Of a stretch of DNA of 64,000 nt, positions 1-7,832 are shown piece by piece. The notes under the pieces are model-generated. The model was not told where the DNA came from. It worked only from the letters and a program-made list of their open reading frames with translations, and ran no database searches. The first letter of the stretch is position 1. The number at the start of each line of letters is the position of its first letter. A program made the translations under genes and the position numbers. This DNA is from JAJFVC01 sp039698075 (lineage in GTDB: Bacteria > Planctomycetota > Planctomycetia > Pirellulales > Thermoguttaceae). Location: positions 1 through 64,000 of the forward strand of contig JBDKTJ010000129.1 of NCBI GenBank assembly GCA_039698075.1, written 5' to 3'.

Positions 1-48
1 TCCGCATCGAGCCCTAGGCGGACGGACGCCGCACGAGTTTTCGATGTT

Positions 49-74
49 GGAGGGCGGGCCTAGGCCCGCCCTCC
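49..74. repeat. 26-bp perfect palindrome
   Basis: GGAGGGCGGGCC and its exact reverse complement meet at a TA centre, giving 12-bp arms with no loop. It is followed by CCAAAACC rather than a T-run, so it is not a convincing rho-independent terminator in either direction. It stands just upstream of the tandem repeat and the orphan Rhs tip. It could be a dispersed hairpin element, which I cannot test from one copy. Confidence 0.7.
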
Positions 75-87
75 AAAACCCTGTTGG

Positions 88-175
88 CTAACCTTCCAAC
101 TGGATCAAAATCGGGGAGCACCTCAAAGCCCTACCGACTAACCTTTCACTTGGATCAAAGTTGGGGAGCACCTCA
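88..175 (+). repeat. Two-copy imperfect tandem repeat, 50-bp period
   Basis: A block of about 38 bp beginning CTAACCTT at 88 recurs at 138 beginning CTAACCTT. Both copies contain GGATCAAA and end GGGGAGCACCTCA. Homology to the downstream Rhs gene begins immediately after copy 2, so the repeat marks the 5' edge of the orphan tip cassette. GGGGAG in copy 2 lies about 8 bp before an in-frame GTG and could serve as a ribosome binding site. Confidence 0.75.
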
Positions 176-282
176 GTGTCGAGTCCGATCAGTTCGTCGT
201 TGGCGTCATATTCCGGGGCAACCATCGGCAGCATCCCCGGCGTCTCAGATTTTACGCTGACCAGCGGCGCTGTCACCCAAGG
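176..282 (+). repeat. 107-bp block shared with the Rhs linker at 3165-3271
   Basis: The two blocks align without gaps at a constant offset of 2989 bp and differ at roughly one base in eight, mostly at third codon positions. Reading frame is preserved. The block lies just before the point where the two tips diverge, so it is a natural site for homologous exchange of tips. Confidence 0.85.
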
Positions 283-922
283 CATCAGCAGCGTAGCGTC
301 GCCGTCAGTTGCTCCAAGTACGACATCGATTAGTCAGCCGTCTTTCCGTGGTGGAACGACAGAGTATCAACCCACCTCATCTCATGTACCTGCGTTAAAT
401 GGAAATGCCACTCTCGCTTCACAGACTGTGTCTGGTCCTAGGGTATGGCTATACACGGACTCTTGGACCACGACAGTAGATGTTTGGAATGCCGCTATGA
501 ATGCTGCTGGTGATCTTGGCTATCAGAAAAGCCCAGTGCGTGGCATAGAAGTTGGTGTTGGGTACAGTAAAAAGTTGGGTAAGGGTACGGGTGGGCAGGT
601 TGGACTGACTGCCAGCTATACGATCGATAATGGTTTTGGTGTATCTGCCAGCGCGGGTGCCGGCTTGCGACAAAGGGGACGTGATCCGAATACCGGCCAG
701 TTCACAAGCGATAGAGGCAGTATTGGAGGGGCAGTTAGCTGGACAGAGGATGCTGGATGGAACGTGAATGGGAGCTTCAACCTTTCATCCACGCAAAATG
801 GAAAAACATTCAAAGGAGGTGGTAATGGCAGCGCTAACTCGAGTGGCAGAATAAATGTAGGCATCAACTACGGGCCCGTTCATGGTAGAATAATTGTCGA
901 GCCTAGTCGGCTGTGGAAATAG
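176..922 (+). CDS. Orphan Rhs/YD-repeat tip (polymorphic-toxin C-terminal cassette), no core
   Basis: The first 36 codons are nearly identical to the linker after the Rhs core of the gene at 1626-4025 (shared SSPISSSLASYSGATIG and FTLTSGAVTQG); after that the sequence is unrelated. There is no YD-repeat core and no signal peptide. The rest is Gly/Ser/Thr-rich and alternates like beta strands (for example GVGYSKKLGKGTGGQVGLT). I recognise no catalytic motif. GTG at 176 is chosen because a GGGGAG stands before it; TTG at 161 is also open. Two small membrane-protein genes follow, 15 bp away and then overlapping, as expected for immunity genes. The layout matches displaced tips of Rhs systems, which become expressed after recombination with a core. 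Function is inferred from position only. Confidence 0.6.
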   Translation: MSSPISSSLASYSGATIGSIPGVSDFTLTSGAVTQGISSVASPSVAPSTTSISQPSFRGGTTEYQPTSSHVPALNGNATLASQTVSGPRVWLYTDSWTTTVDVWNAAMNAAGDLGYQKSPVRGIEVGVGYSKKLGKGTGGQVGLTASYTIDNGFGVSASAGAGLRQRGRDPNTGQFTSDRGSIGGAVSWTEDAGWNVNGSFNLSSTQNGKTFKGGGNGSANSSGRINVGINYGPVHGRIIVEPSRLWK

Positions 923-937
923 TAGGCGTCACTGTAA

Positions 938-1216
938 ATGAAATGGCAATTGGGACGTTCTGAGCATGTTTTTTTTGTGATATCTATTGTGATGATGGCT
1001 ATTCCTTTTGTTCTCGGCCCGAAGGCTTGGGACCATGATCAATATGGGTATCCGGTGCGATATCCCGCCTTGTCAGCTTTCATTTATTACCTAGCTGCTG
1101 CTCTACTTGGCAGCTTCTCTGGCTATCGCTCGATCATCAGCTTTCTCGTATTACGCCGTTGGCGTCACCGTCATGATGACGACGTACGATTAAATCGTCA
1201 CGGCCGAAAAAAATGA
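938..1216 (+). CDS. Small two-TM membrane protein, candidate immunity protein
   Basis: A 92-residue protein with two hydrophobic segments, about residues 11-27 (FFVISIVMMAIPFVLG) and 48-70, and a basic His/Arg/Asp tail. No family recognised. It starts 15 bp after the orphan Rhs tip and overlaps the next gene by 4 bp (ATGA), so the three probably form one transcript. GC is clearly below that of the flanking chromosome, which suggests acquisition. A membrane-spanning partner directly after a toxin tip would suit an immunity protein that blocks a toxin at the inner membrane, but this is inference from position. Confidence 0.6.
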   Translation: MKWQLGRSEHVFFVISIVMMAIPFVLGPKAWDHDQYGYPVRYPALSAFIYYLAAALLGSFSGYRSIISFLVLRRWRHRHDDDVRLNRHGRKK

Positions 1217-1455
1217 AATCAGGTGCGTCTTCACCAATGAAATACATCTTTGCATTTATTTCGTTTACGTTTGTGTTTGCCGGAGTTTTTTTCATCGCCG
1301 GTTGGTTTCTGATGCCTTACTTGCCTCCTATCCCGAACCATCCGGTTCATGCTTTTGAACTGGAATATTGGAAAGATAATTGGATTGGCTATTTACTAGG
1401 CATAATTCTTGGAAGCTTGTCTGTTTTTTCACTTTTGCGGCGAGAACGAAAATAA
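1213..1455 (+). CDS. Small two-TM membrane protein, second candidate immunity protein
   Basis: An 80-residue protein with hydrophobic segments at about residues 11-33 and 57-73, joined by a Pro-rich loop, and a basic C-terminus (LLRRERK). It overlaps the preceding gene by 4 bp, implying translational coupling; an internal ATG at 1237 just before the first membrane segment is a second possible start. GC is low. A G-rich tract follows the stop within 3 bp. No family recognised. Confidence 0.55.
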   Translation: MKSGASSPMKYIFAFISFTFVFAGVFFIAGWFLMPYLPPIPNHPVHAFELEYWKDNWIGYLLGIILGSLSVFSLLRRERK

Positions 1456-1457
1456 AA

Positions 1458-1480
1458 GGGGTTAGGTGGGGGCAAGGGGG
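1458..1480 (+). other. G-rich tract at an Rhs cassette junction (G-quadruplex-capable)
   Basis: Four runs of G (4, 2, 5 and 5) occur in 23 bases, separated by TTA, T and CAA. The tract lies between the stop of the second small membrane protein and the truncated Rhs gene. A similar, stronger tract lies at 4319-4348, after the second cassette. Confidence 0.6.
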
Positions 1481-1625
1481 ACTTTACCCATCGCTTAGCT
1501 GGATTATTTGGCGGTGGGGAAAAGGTGTCAGGAACCGTTATTGGCACAAAGTGGCTGGTACTTGGGTGATCTGTGTCGGTTCAACCGATAGCGCCCCTGC
1601 TGGTGAGTTCACCATCGAGATCACG

Positions 1626-4025
1626 ATGGATGCGACTCCATTTGTCCCGACCGCCCTGGTCGAGTTTGACTACACCTACGACAAGGCGGGCAATTTGTTG
1701 ACCGCCACGGAAAACCAGTCGGCCTCGACGGCGACGGGGCTTTCCGGCGTGACGACCGACGCCTACGACGCCCTGAATCGGCTGGTTCAGACCAAGCAGT
1801 CGGTGGGGGGCGTGGTTAACAAGCGGGCCAATTTCGTTTACAATGCCGACGGCAGCACGCAATCGATCACGCGGTACTCGGACGACGGCACGACCACCGT
1901 GGCCACCAGCAACAACTACACCTACGACGGCATCGGCCGGTTGACGAGCTTGACCCACACGCCCACCGGCGGGACGGCCATCACCTATGGCTGGACGTAC
2001 GACGCCGCAAGCCGCGTGACGGGCATGACCAACTCGGCCCATGCGGACGAAACCATCAACAACGCCACCTACGACGTCTACGACCAACTCACCGGCGTCG
2101 ACTATAGCGGCCTGAACGACGAGGGCTACACCTACGACGACAACGGCAACCGGACCAACACGGGCTACACGACAGGCGTGGGCAACCGGCTCATGTCGGA
2201 TGGGACGTACAACTACACCTATGATGGCGAAGGCAACCGCACCGCCCGATTCGTCAGCGTCGACGGCACGTTGAACGCCGGCGACACGGACATCACCACC
2301 TACGAGTGGGACTATCGGAATCGCTTGACGAAAGTCAGCCACTTTACGACCTACGCGAACTATCAGTCGAGCACGACGGACAGCGTGGTCGAGTACACCT
2401 ACGATTACCTAGACCGTCGGATTGAGCGAAAGATTGATGCGGACGGCTCAGGCGAGGGTGCGGCCGACTATTACTACAACGTCTACCAGGGCGACAACGC
2501 GGCATTGGAGATTCACGACGCCAACGGGCTGTCGACCGCCGGGACGGGCGAAAACGCGCCGCATGTGGAGCACCGTTATCTGTACGGTCAAGCGGTCGAT
2601 GAAATCCTCGCGTCGGAAGATTCCTCGGGCACGGTGCTTTGGGGTCTTGGCGACCACGAAGGGACGATCCGCGACATCGTCAACAACGCACGCACTGTGG
2701 TCGACCATCGACAGTACGACAGTTTTGGGAATATCACGAGCGAGTCGGTTCCAACGACCACGGATTTCATTTTCGGCTACACGGGCCAGGCGTTGGACGA
2801 TGTGACGGGCCTGATGGATTACGGCCATCGGTGGTACGACGCCGCGGTAGGACGTTTTGCCAGCGAAGACCCGAGCGGCTTCGACGCCGGCGACATGAAC
2901 CTCTATCGCTACGTCAACAACAACCCCCTCAACAATACGGACCCGACCGGGTTGTGTGGAATCCATTCGACCTTTGAGTCGTATCCTGGCGCGAGCGCGC
3001 TTTTGTCGAGCGTGGGCAGTTCCTACAAGGTCGCTTCCAGCGGCGTGTCGTACGATCTGTTCGGCAATCCGATTCAGCGTTACGGCAGCAGTTCGTCGTC
3101 GAGCCATTCGGCGGCGACGATCGGCGGCTCGACCGGACTGAGCAGCACGTTCAAGTCGCCCGTCGTGTCGAGTCCGATCAGCTCGTCATTGGCGTCGTAT
3201 TCCGGGGCAACCATCGGCAATATTCCCGGCGTGTCAAACTTCACGCTAACCAGCGGCGCCGTGACGCAAGGGGTTTCCGCGACGCCTGGCAGCGTGGGGG
3301 TATCGTGGGCACCGCTAGGCAGTTCGCCAATTGCCACGTATATCAACCAAACGGATAAGGCCACATTACAGGCGAACGCAGCGGCGGCTCAACAGCGTCT
3401 TTCTCAGCCTACGATACAGGCGGATACGCAGACCGATTATGAACATTACATGGGAAGTCTGCTGTCTACGGCGAGAGACACCAGTCAGTCTCCATTGGCT
3501 CGGGCGGCGGCGGTGGACACCTACCTGAAAACAAATTTTACGAATACGGCCAGTTCCGGGGAGTATGTGGCCTACCAGGTATTCGGTCCGACTAATTTCA
3601 CGCCAGGCATCGGCAGCACCAGCAACTTCGAGTTGGCCGTGACAACTATTGCCGGTGCACAAGCAGCATTACGTGCACCAAGTGCGAACGGACCGATAAT
3701 AGGTGGCGGCGCTCAACTTGAGAACCTGAGTGCAGCGGAGCAGGCGCGCATGCAGGCATTTGCTAACCGCTATGGAACAGATGTGACGAACGTTGGAAGT
3801 CGCGCGGGAGGCACTGCCAGTCCAATGTCCGACTTCGACTACATCATTTCCGGGAATAGTCGGTTGCGAGCAAACGCGCGGGCGCAATTGCCACGCGGGG
3901 CGGCCGGTGGAGAGATTGGGCCGCGTGGCGAAACCGGTATCGACATCTTTAATGGCAACAAGGTACCCCTCGACCCAACACGACCCCATATCATTTTCCG
4001 GCCAACGCCGAAGCAGGGTAAATAA
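1626..4025 (+). CDS. 5'-truncated Rhs/YD-repeat protein with nucleotidyltransferase-like toxin tip
   Basis: Residues 10-430 are YD repeats (YTYDKAGNLL, YTYDGIGRLTSL) ending in a typical Rhs core (GYTGQALDDVTGLMDYG, GRFASEDPSG, then DPTGL near residue 440). The remaining 355 residues are a variable tip. Near its end GSRAGG (724-729) and SDFDY (735-739) match the nucleotidyltransferase signature GSx(n)DxD, with a possible third acidic residue, Asp773, in TGIDIF. Full Rhs proteins are usually well over 1,000 residues and start with a secretion or encapsulation region; that part is missing. The frame is open back to 1380, but nothing upstream of about 1655 resembles Rhs, so the ATG at 1626 is only nominal. 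The DUF6959-like gene follows with a one-base overlap. It may be a silent cassette or an active truncated toxin. Confidence 0.75.
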   Translation: MDATPFVPTALVEFDYTYDKAGNLLTATENQSASTATGLSGVTTDAYDALNRLVQTKQSVGGVVNKRANFVYNADGSTQSITRYSDDGTTTVATSNNYTYDGIGRLTSLTHTPTGGTAITYGWTYDAASRVTGMTNSAHADETINNATYDVYDQLTGVDYSGLNDEGYTYDDNGNRTNTGYTTGVGNRLMSDGTYNYTYDGEGNRTARFVSVDGTLNAGDTDITTYEWDYRNRLTKVSHFTTYANYQSSTTDSVVEYTYDYLDRRIERKIDADGSGEGAADYYYNVYQGDNAALEIHDANGLSTAGTGENAPHVEHRYLYGQAVDEILASEDSSGTVLWGLGDHEGTIRDIVNNARTVVDHRQYDSFGNITSESVPTTTDFIFGYTGQALDDVTGLMDYGHRWYDAAVGRFASEDPSGFDAGDMNLYRYVNNNPLNNTDPTGLCGIHSTFESYPGASALLSSVGSSYKVASSGVSYDLFGNPIQRYGSSSSSSHSAATIGGSTGLSSTFKSPVVSSPISSSLASYSGATIGNIPGVSNFTLTSGAVTQGVSATPGSVGVSWAPLGSSPIATYINQTDKATLQANAAAAQQRLSQPTIQADTQTDYEHYMGSLLSTARDTSQSPLARAAAVDTYLKTNFTNTASSGEYVAYQVFGPTNFTPGIGSTSNFELAVTTIAGAQAALRAPSANGPIIGGGAQLENLSAAEQARMQAFANRYGTDVTNVGSRAGGTASPMSDFDYIISGNSRLRANARAQLPRGAAGGEIGPRGETGIDIFNGNKVPLDPTRPHIIFRPTPKQGK
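2614..2690 (+). repeat. Rhs core block repeated at 4443-4519
   Basis: The segment encoding SGTVLWGLGDHEGTIRD is almost identical in DNA to 4443-4519. It is a stretch of Rhs core duplicated into the third cassette, with differences mostly at third codon positions at first and divergence after about 70 bp. Confidence 0.8.
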
Positions 4026-4306
4026 TGTCAAATAAACTCGAAGTAGATGTTCTGACCGACGTAATCAACTCCCCGGTGCTTCAATTCCCGGGTCGAAGAT
4101 TTCCTGGAGTCTTAGTTCAGGGGGATTCCCTCAAGACAATGGCTGATCTGGCCACTGAGATTGTTGAACGTATCGCTGTTGGTGACAGCGAAGAGGCAAG
4201 ATCGGTTGCTGATGAACTACGCGGTATCCTTCGATCTCGTCTCGATGTCTATGAAAAGGTATTGAAGTTGAATGGCCTTGCCCTGCCATATTCACCCGAG
4301 AGTTGA
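4025..4306 (+). CDS. DUF6959-like small protein, candidate immunity protein of the Rhs tip
   Basis: A 93-residue acidic protein. Its pattern is an N-terminal VDVLTD, then LQFPGRRFPGVLVQGDSL, a helical LATEIVERIAVGDSEEA region and a C-terminal NGLALPY; this resembles what I remember of DUF6959, a family of unknown function. TAATG joins it to the Rhs gene with a one-base overlap, so translation is coupled, which is the usual arrangement for a toxin tip and its cognate immunity protein. GC is lower than in the Rhs core. The immunity role is inferred from position; no DUF6959 activity is known to me. Confidence 0.7.
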   Translation: MSNKLEVDVLTDVINSPVLQFPGRRFPGVLVQGDSLKTMADLATEIVERIAVGDSEEARSVADELRGILRSRLDVYEKVLKLNGLALPYSPES

Positions 4307-4318
4307 AACGGGAACGCA

Positions 4319-4348
4319 GGGGGGGGATAAGGGGGGGGTAAGGGGGGG
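4319..4348 (+). other. Strong G-rich tract after the immunity gene (G-quadruplex-capable)
   Basis: Three long G runs (about 8, 8 and 7) are separated by ATAA and TAA, within 30 bases. It lies 12 bp after the stop of the DUF6959-like gene and about 100 bp before the third Rhs fragment, the same relative place as the tract at 1458-1480. No gene is seen between 4307 and 4420. Confidence 0.65.
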
Positions 4349-4420
4349 CATTCTACTTTAATGATGCTGTACTGATCCATTTCCGAAAGACGGGAAACGT
4401 GGGCGAGAGTCTTTTGATTC

Positions 4421-4849
4421 ATGAACATTCTTAACGATGCCGCGGAAAATGCCTCGGGCACGGTGCTTTGGGGTCTTGGCGACCACGAGGGCACGATCCG
4501 CGACGTGGTTGGCAATGTCGCACTTGGGGCGGTCAACAGGGGAGTGGCGGCTCAAGACAGCGCTACGGGCACTGGCTTCATCCTGTACAGCGTAGAGAGC
4601 TTAGGGACTCGCTTCTCGGCGAATCCCCCGTACACAGACAACAGCGATTACCTGATCGCGGTCAAGTACACGGGCGGACAGTGGTACTATGACAATAACA
4701 GCAATTACGTTGCGTTCACGCCTCGGGCGAGCGACGTGCTGATCGCGGCGGTGGACTTCAGCAGCAAGCCGCCCATGCAAACCTTCTTGGATTCCATCTC
4801 GCTGGCCAAGGAGAAGATGCTGGACTATACCGTACAGGCAGTAGCGTAA
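4421..4849 (+). pseudogene. Rhs core fragment joined to a different C-terminal domain
   Basis: Residues 9-28 (ASGTVLWGLGDHEGTIRDVV) copy part of the Rhs core. The remaining 110 residues contain SANPPYTDNSDYLIAVKYTG and FTPRASDVLIAAVDF, which resemble a domain I remember from the ends of large secreted planctomycete proteins (not verified). There is no YD-repeat array, no complete core and no signal peptide. I see no good ribosome binding site before ATG 4421, and no immunity-like gene follows. It is most likely a recombination remnant or silent tail donor. Confidence 0.55.
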
Positions 4850-4981
4850 TTTGGTGAACTTCCGTCAGATCAAGTAGTGGCTACTACAACTTAACGCAGC
4901 CCAGAACGCTGGTCACGCACCCTGCGTCCTTGATGCTTGCGATCCATGGGCCTCGTAGGGTATCCTGGAGGTCAGGCTTTC

Positions 4982-6919
4982 ATGTTGGACCCAAAAACAA
5001 GAAGTTCCATCGGTTCGAGATGCAAAATGACTGGTGAAACATCGCCCGACCAACAGAGGGAGTCTCGACCGGAGGTGTCTTTGACGCCGCAAGTCACGGA
5101 GCTTCAACAGACCACCGATCTGGATTTCCGTCCGCAGTCGGAGTTGCCCGTGACGATGGCGGCCGGCACAATTTCCGATGCCGTCGGCCTCACCAAGCCG
5201 GAGCGGCCGTCTCATTCGGAAGACGCGCCGTCCGGTCCTCGATACGCTGTGGGCCAACTGCACGCCCAGGGCGGGATCGGCCAGGTGTGGCTCGCCCGCG
5301 ACAAGCAACTCGATCGCGACGTGGCGATCAAAACCCTTCGGCCGGAGTTGCTCGGCCACAGCCGGGCCCGAAGTCGTTTCCTTCAGGAGGCGAAAATCAC
5401 CGGCCAGTTGGAGCATCCGGGCGTGGTGCCGGTTTATGAGCTTGTCACGGCCGCGGACTCCGGCTCTCCGTTCTACAGCATGCGTTTCGTCCGAGGCCAA
5501 ACGTTGGCCCAGGCGTCGATCGACTTTCATTGGAAACGACGCACCGGCCATGCCGAGCCGCTTGGCCTGGTCTCTTTGCTGAGCGCTTTCGTCACCGTCT
5601 GCAACACGATCGCCTATGCGCACTCGCGCGGCGTGATCCACCGCGACCTGAAGGGCGAAAACGTGCTGCTGGGCCATTTCGGCGAGGTGTTCATTCTCGA
5701 TTGGGGCGTGGCCAAAGTGCTCGGCTCGCCCGACTCGAACGACGCGAAGGACGGCGAGGGACAAGCGTTGCCGACGACGACGGTTCAGACCGTGGTGGGC
5801 CAGATCGTGGGCACGCCGGCCTTTATGGCGCCCGAGCAAGCGAGCGGCCGGCCGGATTTGATCAACAAGAAGACGGACATCTATGGACTCGGCGCGATTC
5901 TTTACGAAATTCTCACCGGGCAGGCGCCGTTCGCCGGCTCCAGCACGGTGGAAGTTTTGAAAATGGTGATGGACCAGGCTCCGACGCCTCCGAGCCGGCT
6001 GTGGCCCGACGTGCCGCCGACGTTGGAAGCGGCCTGTCTGCGGGCGATGTCCAAAAATCCCGCCGATCGGCATGACTCGGCCATCGCGTTGGGCCTGGAA
6101 ATCCAGACGTGGCAAGAGGTGCAACGCCGCCGGGCCGAAGAAGAGTTGCGACGCAGCCAGGAGCGCTTCGAGCTGGCCGTTCGCGGCTCGCAGGACGGCC
6201 TGTGGGACTGGGATCTTCAGGCCAACGAGGTGTTTTTTTCGCCGCGTTGGAAAAGCATTCTCGGATACGAGGACGACGAGTTGCCGAACCATCTGGACGA
6301 GTGGGAAAAACGTCTTCATCCGGACGAACGCGAACGGGTGCTGGCGGCCAACTATGCGCACATCAACGGCACGACGTCGCACTACGAATACGAGTATCGG
6401 CTGCGCCACAAAGACGGCTCTTACCGATGGATTCTCGCTCGGGGCGTGGCGCTGCGCGACGCCAACGGCAAAGCCTATCGCATGGCGGGCTCGCACGTGG
6501 ACATCACCGTCCGAAAGCAACTGGAACAGACTTTGCAACAGGCCCAGCAGCGTTATCAGGCGGTGGTCGAGTCGTCTCCCTGCGGAATTCTGATCGCCGA
6601 CAAAGACGGCAACGTTCGCCAATGCAATCGCCAAGCGGCCGAGGCGTTCGGCGTCGCGATGGACCAACTGATCGGCACGTCGTTGATGGACCGATGCCGA
6701 CATGCGACGCGAGAAGACGGCTCGGCGTTCAACGAGTCCGCGCTGCAAGGCATGATGGGCCGGGACGCCGTGCGGCCATGCGGCGAGTTGATCCTTGTGT
6801 TTCGCACCGACGGCAAAGCGGCGCGCAAGATCGCCGTCACGGCGAGCCCCATCGGTCCCGACGCCGCGACGGATTCGTTCGCCACGGTGGTTTTCGTTCA
6901 GAACCGATCCACGTCCTAA
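4982..6919 (+). CDS. Ser/Thr protein kinase with two C-terminal PAS domains
   Basis: 645 residues if ATG 4982 is used; GGAGG at 4967-4971 supports it, while TTG 4937 and ATG 4946 are in frame upstream. The Hanks-type kinase domain spans about residues 85-380: Gly-rich loop QGGIGQV, Lys in VAIK near 117, HRDLKGEN near 220, DWG in place of DFG near 240, and FMAPE near 285. Two PAS domains follow at about 395-515 (with the PAC-like tail HVDITVRKQLEQ) and 525-640. There is no transmembrane segment, so it should be cytoplasmic and may be gated by a PAS ligand. PAS after a Ser/Thr kinase, where a histidine kinase is more usual, is notable. Substrate unknown. Confidence 0.9.
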   Translation: MLDPKTRSSIGSRCKMTGETSPDQQRESRPEVSLTPQVTELQQTTDLDFRPQSELPVTMAAGTISDAVGLTKPERPSHSEDAPSGPRYAVGQLHAQGGIGQVWLARDKQLDRDVAIKTLRPELLGHSRARSRFLQEAKITGQLEHPGVVPVYELVTAADSGSPFYSMRFVRGQTLAQASIDFHWKRRTGHAEPLGLVSLLSAFVTVCNTIAYAHSRGVIHRDLKGENVLLGHFGEVFILDWGVAKVLGSPDSNDAKDGEGQALPTTTVQTVVGQIVGTPAFMAPEQASGRPDLINKKTDIYGLGAILYEILTGQAPFAGSSTVEVLKMVMDQAPTPPSRLWPDVPPTLEAACLRAMSKNPADRHDSAIALGLEIQTWQEVQRRRAEEELRRSQERFELAVRGSQDGLWDWDLQANEVFFSPRWKSILGYEDDELPNHLDEWEKRLHPDERERVLAANYAHINGTTSHYEYEYRLRHKDGSYRWILARGVALRDANGKAYRMAGSHVDITVRKQLEQTLQQAQQRYQAVVESSPCGILIADKDGNVRQCNRQAAEAFGVAMDQLIGTSLMDRCRHATREDGSAFNESALQGMMGRDAVRPCGELILVFRTDGKAARKIAVTASPIGPDAATDSFATVVFVQNRSTS

Positions 6920-7066
6920 ATAAAACCGCGGAAGACCGAAGGTGGTGCATCACCGAAAACCACGCAATTGTCAGCGGTTTTCGCCCGCCGCCGCTTTCTC
7001 CATGGTGTGGACCTATTTCGTGCGGATCGGTCGCGTCACACGGGTTGAAAAAAGCGAGGTGGAATC

Positions 7067-7180
7067 ATGGCGGAAAAAGGACGCCCATCGGTCCGCAAAC
7101 CGGCGACCAAGTTCGCTCACCTGCGGAAGAAGATGGAAAAAACGCGAATTGCCTCGAAGGCCGGCTTTAAGAAGCGGTGA
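7067..7180 (+). CDS. Very small basic protein (37 residues)
   Basis: Reads MAEKGRPSVRKPA, then a Lys/Arg-rich helix-like stretch ending GFKKR. About a third of residues are Lys or Arg, so nucleic-acid or ribosome binding is possible but unproven. A strong site GAGGTGG (7056-7062) lies 4 bp before the ATG. The last 14 bp overlap the convergent gene on the other strand. I do not recognise a family. Confidence 0.6.
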   Translation: MAEKGRPSVRKPATKFAHLRKKMEKTRIASKAGFKKR

Positions 7181-7775
7181 TCGGGCCGCGGCCCCTCGGC
7201 TTCCAATCGGTCAGCGCGCCGGTCTCGTGCGTGTGTTGCCACTGACGCCATTGGTCGACCGTTCGCACGCCGTCTTCGAGAACGGCGCGATAGGCGTCGA
7301 TCGATAGAAACATCGGCAACTCGCCGGCAGCGCGCGATTCTTTTAGCGTCAGAATTGCGGCGCGGGTTTCGGACGTCAAGGCGTCTCGCATCGGCTGCAC
7401 GAAATCTTCGCCGCGCGGCAGCGCGTAATCCTCGGGCGCCGACCACATATCGATCTTCCAATCGACGCCGTTGTCGGTCTGATAATGAAGCTGCCAATAG
7501 AGCGCGCTGTCCGGCGTGTTCAACCGATTGAGGAACTGCGCCGAGGTGACGCGCGGATTCTCGGCGCATCGGGCAAGCACCTGAAACCCGTGCTCGATCC
7601 GAAGCGTCGGGCAGTAGATTTCCATGTCGATGTCGGGCGCAAAGGCCACGTCGATCGCCACGGCCCCGACCAACACCGGCCGACCGAAACGTCGCCATCG
7701 ATTCAGCAGATCGAGGTCCTGCAAAATCGCCTCGGCCGTCCTGTGTTGTTGTTGCGACTGTTCCAAAACATCCAT
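7167..7775 (-). CDS. Conserved hypothetical protein, possible nucleotidyltransferase fold
   Basis: 202 residues. RFGRPVLVGAVAIDVAF followed by DIDMEIYCP resembles the start of a nucleotidyltransferase domain with a D-x-D pair, but the glycine-serine element is not canonical, so the assignment is weak. Trp-rich segments (DWKIDMWSAPEDYALP) and a helical C-terminus follow. No signal peptide. It is last in a minus-strand series with the acyltransferase (57-bp gap), a membrane protein and PadR, and may share their transcript. Confidence 0.7.
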   Translation of the reverse strand: MDVLEQSQQQHRTAEAILQDLDLLNRWRRFGRPVLVGAVAIDVAFAPDIDMEIYCPTLRIEHGFQVLARCAENPRVTSAQFLNRLNTPDSALYWQLHYQTDNGVDWKIDMWSAPEDYALPRGEDFVQPMRDALTSETRAAILTLKESRAAGELPMFLSIDAYRAVLEDGVRTVDQWRQWQHTHETGALTDWKPRGRGPITAS

Positions 7776-7832
7776 GGTTCGACGTTCTCCGTCAAGTTAG
7801 TCCGTGATTGGTCTCAAAATGTCCGGCCCGCG

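Noticed and set aside
1524..1536. GGTGTCAGGAACC, similar to REP-type sequences near RAYT transposases
   Set aside because: Only one copy is seen, with no inverted partner or transposase nearby, so it cannot be supported as a REP element here.
176..4849. Possibility that the Rhs cassettes are an insertion sequence or phage
   Set aside because: No transposase, integrase, terminal repeats or phage structural genes are present.
4913..6748. Long minus-strand open frame (611 codons) opposite the PAS kinase
   Set aside because: Arg-rich product without motifs; the plus strand clearly encodes a kinase with two PAS domains.
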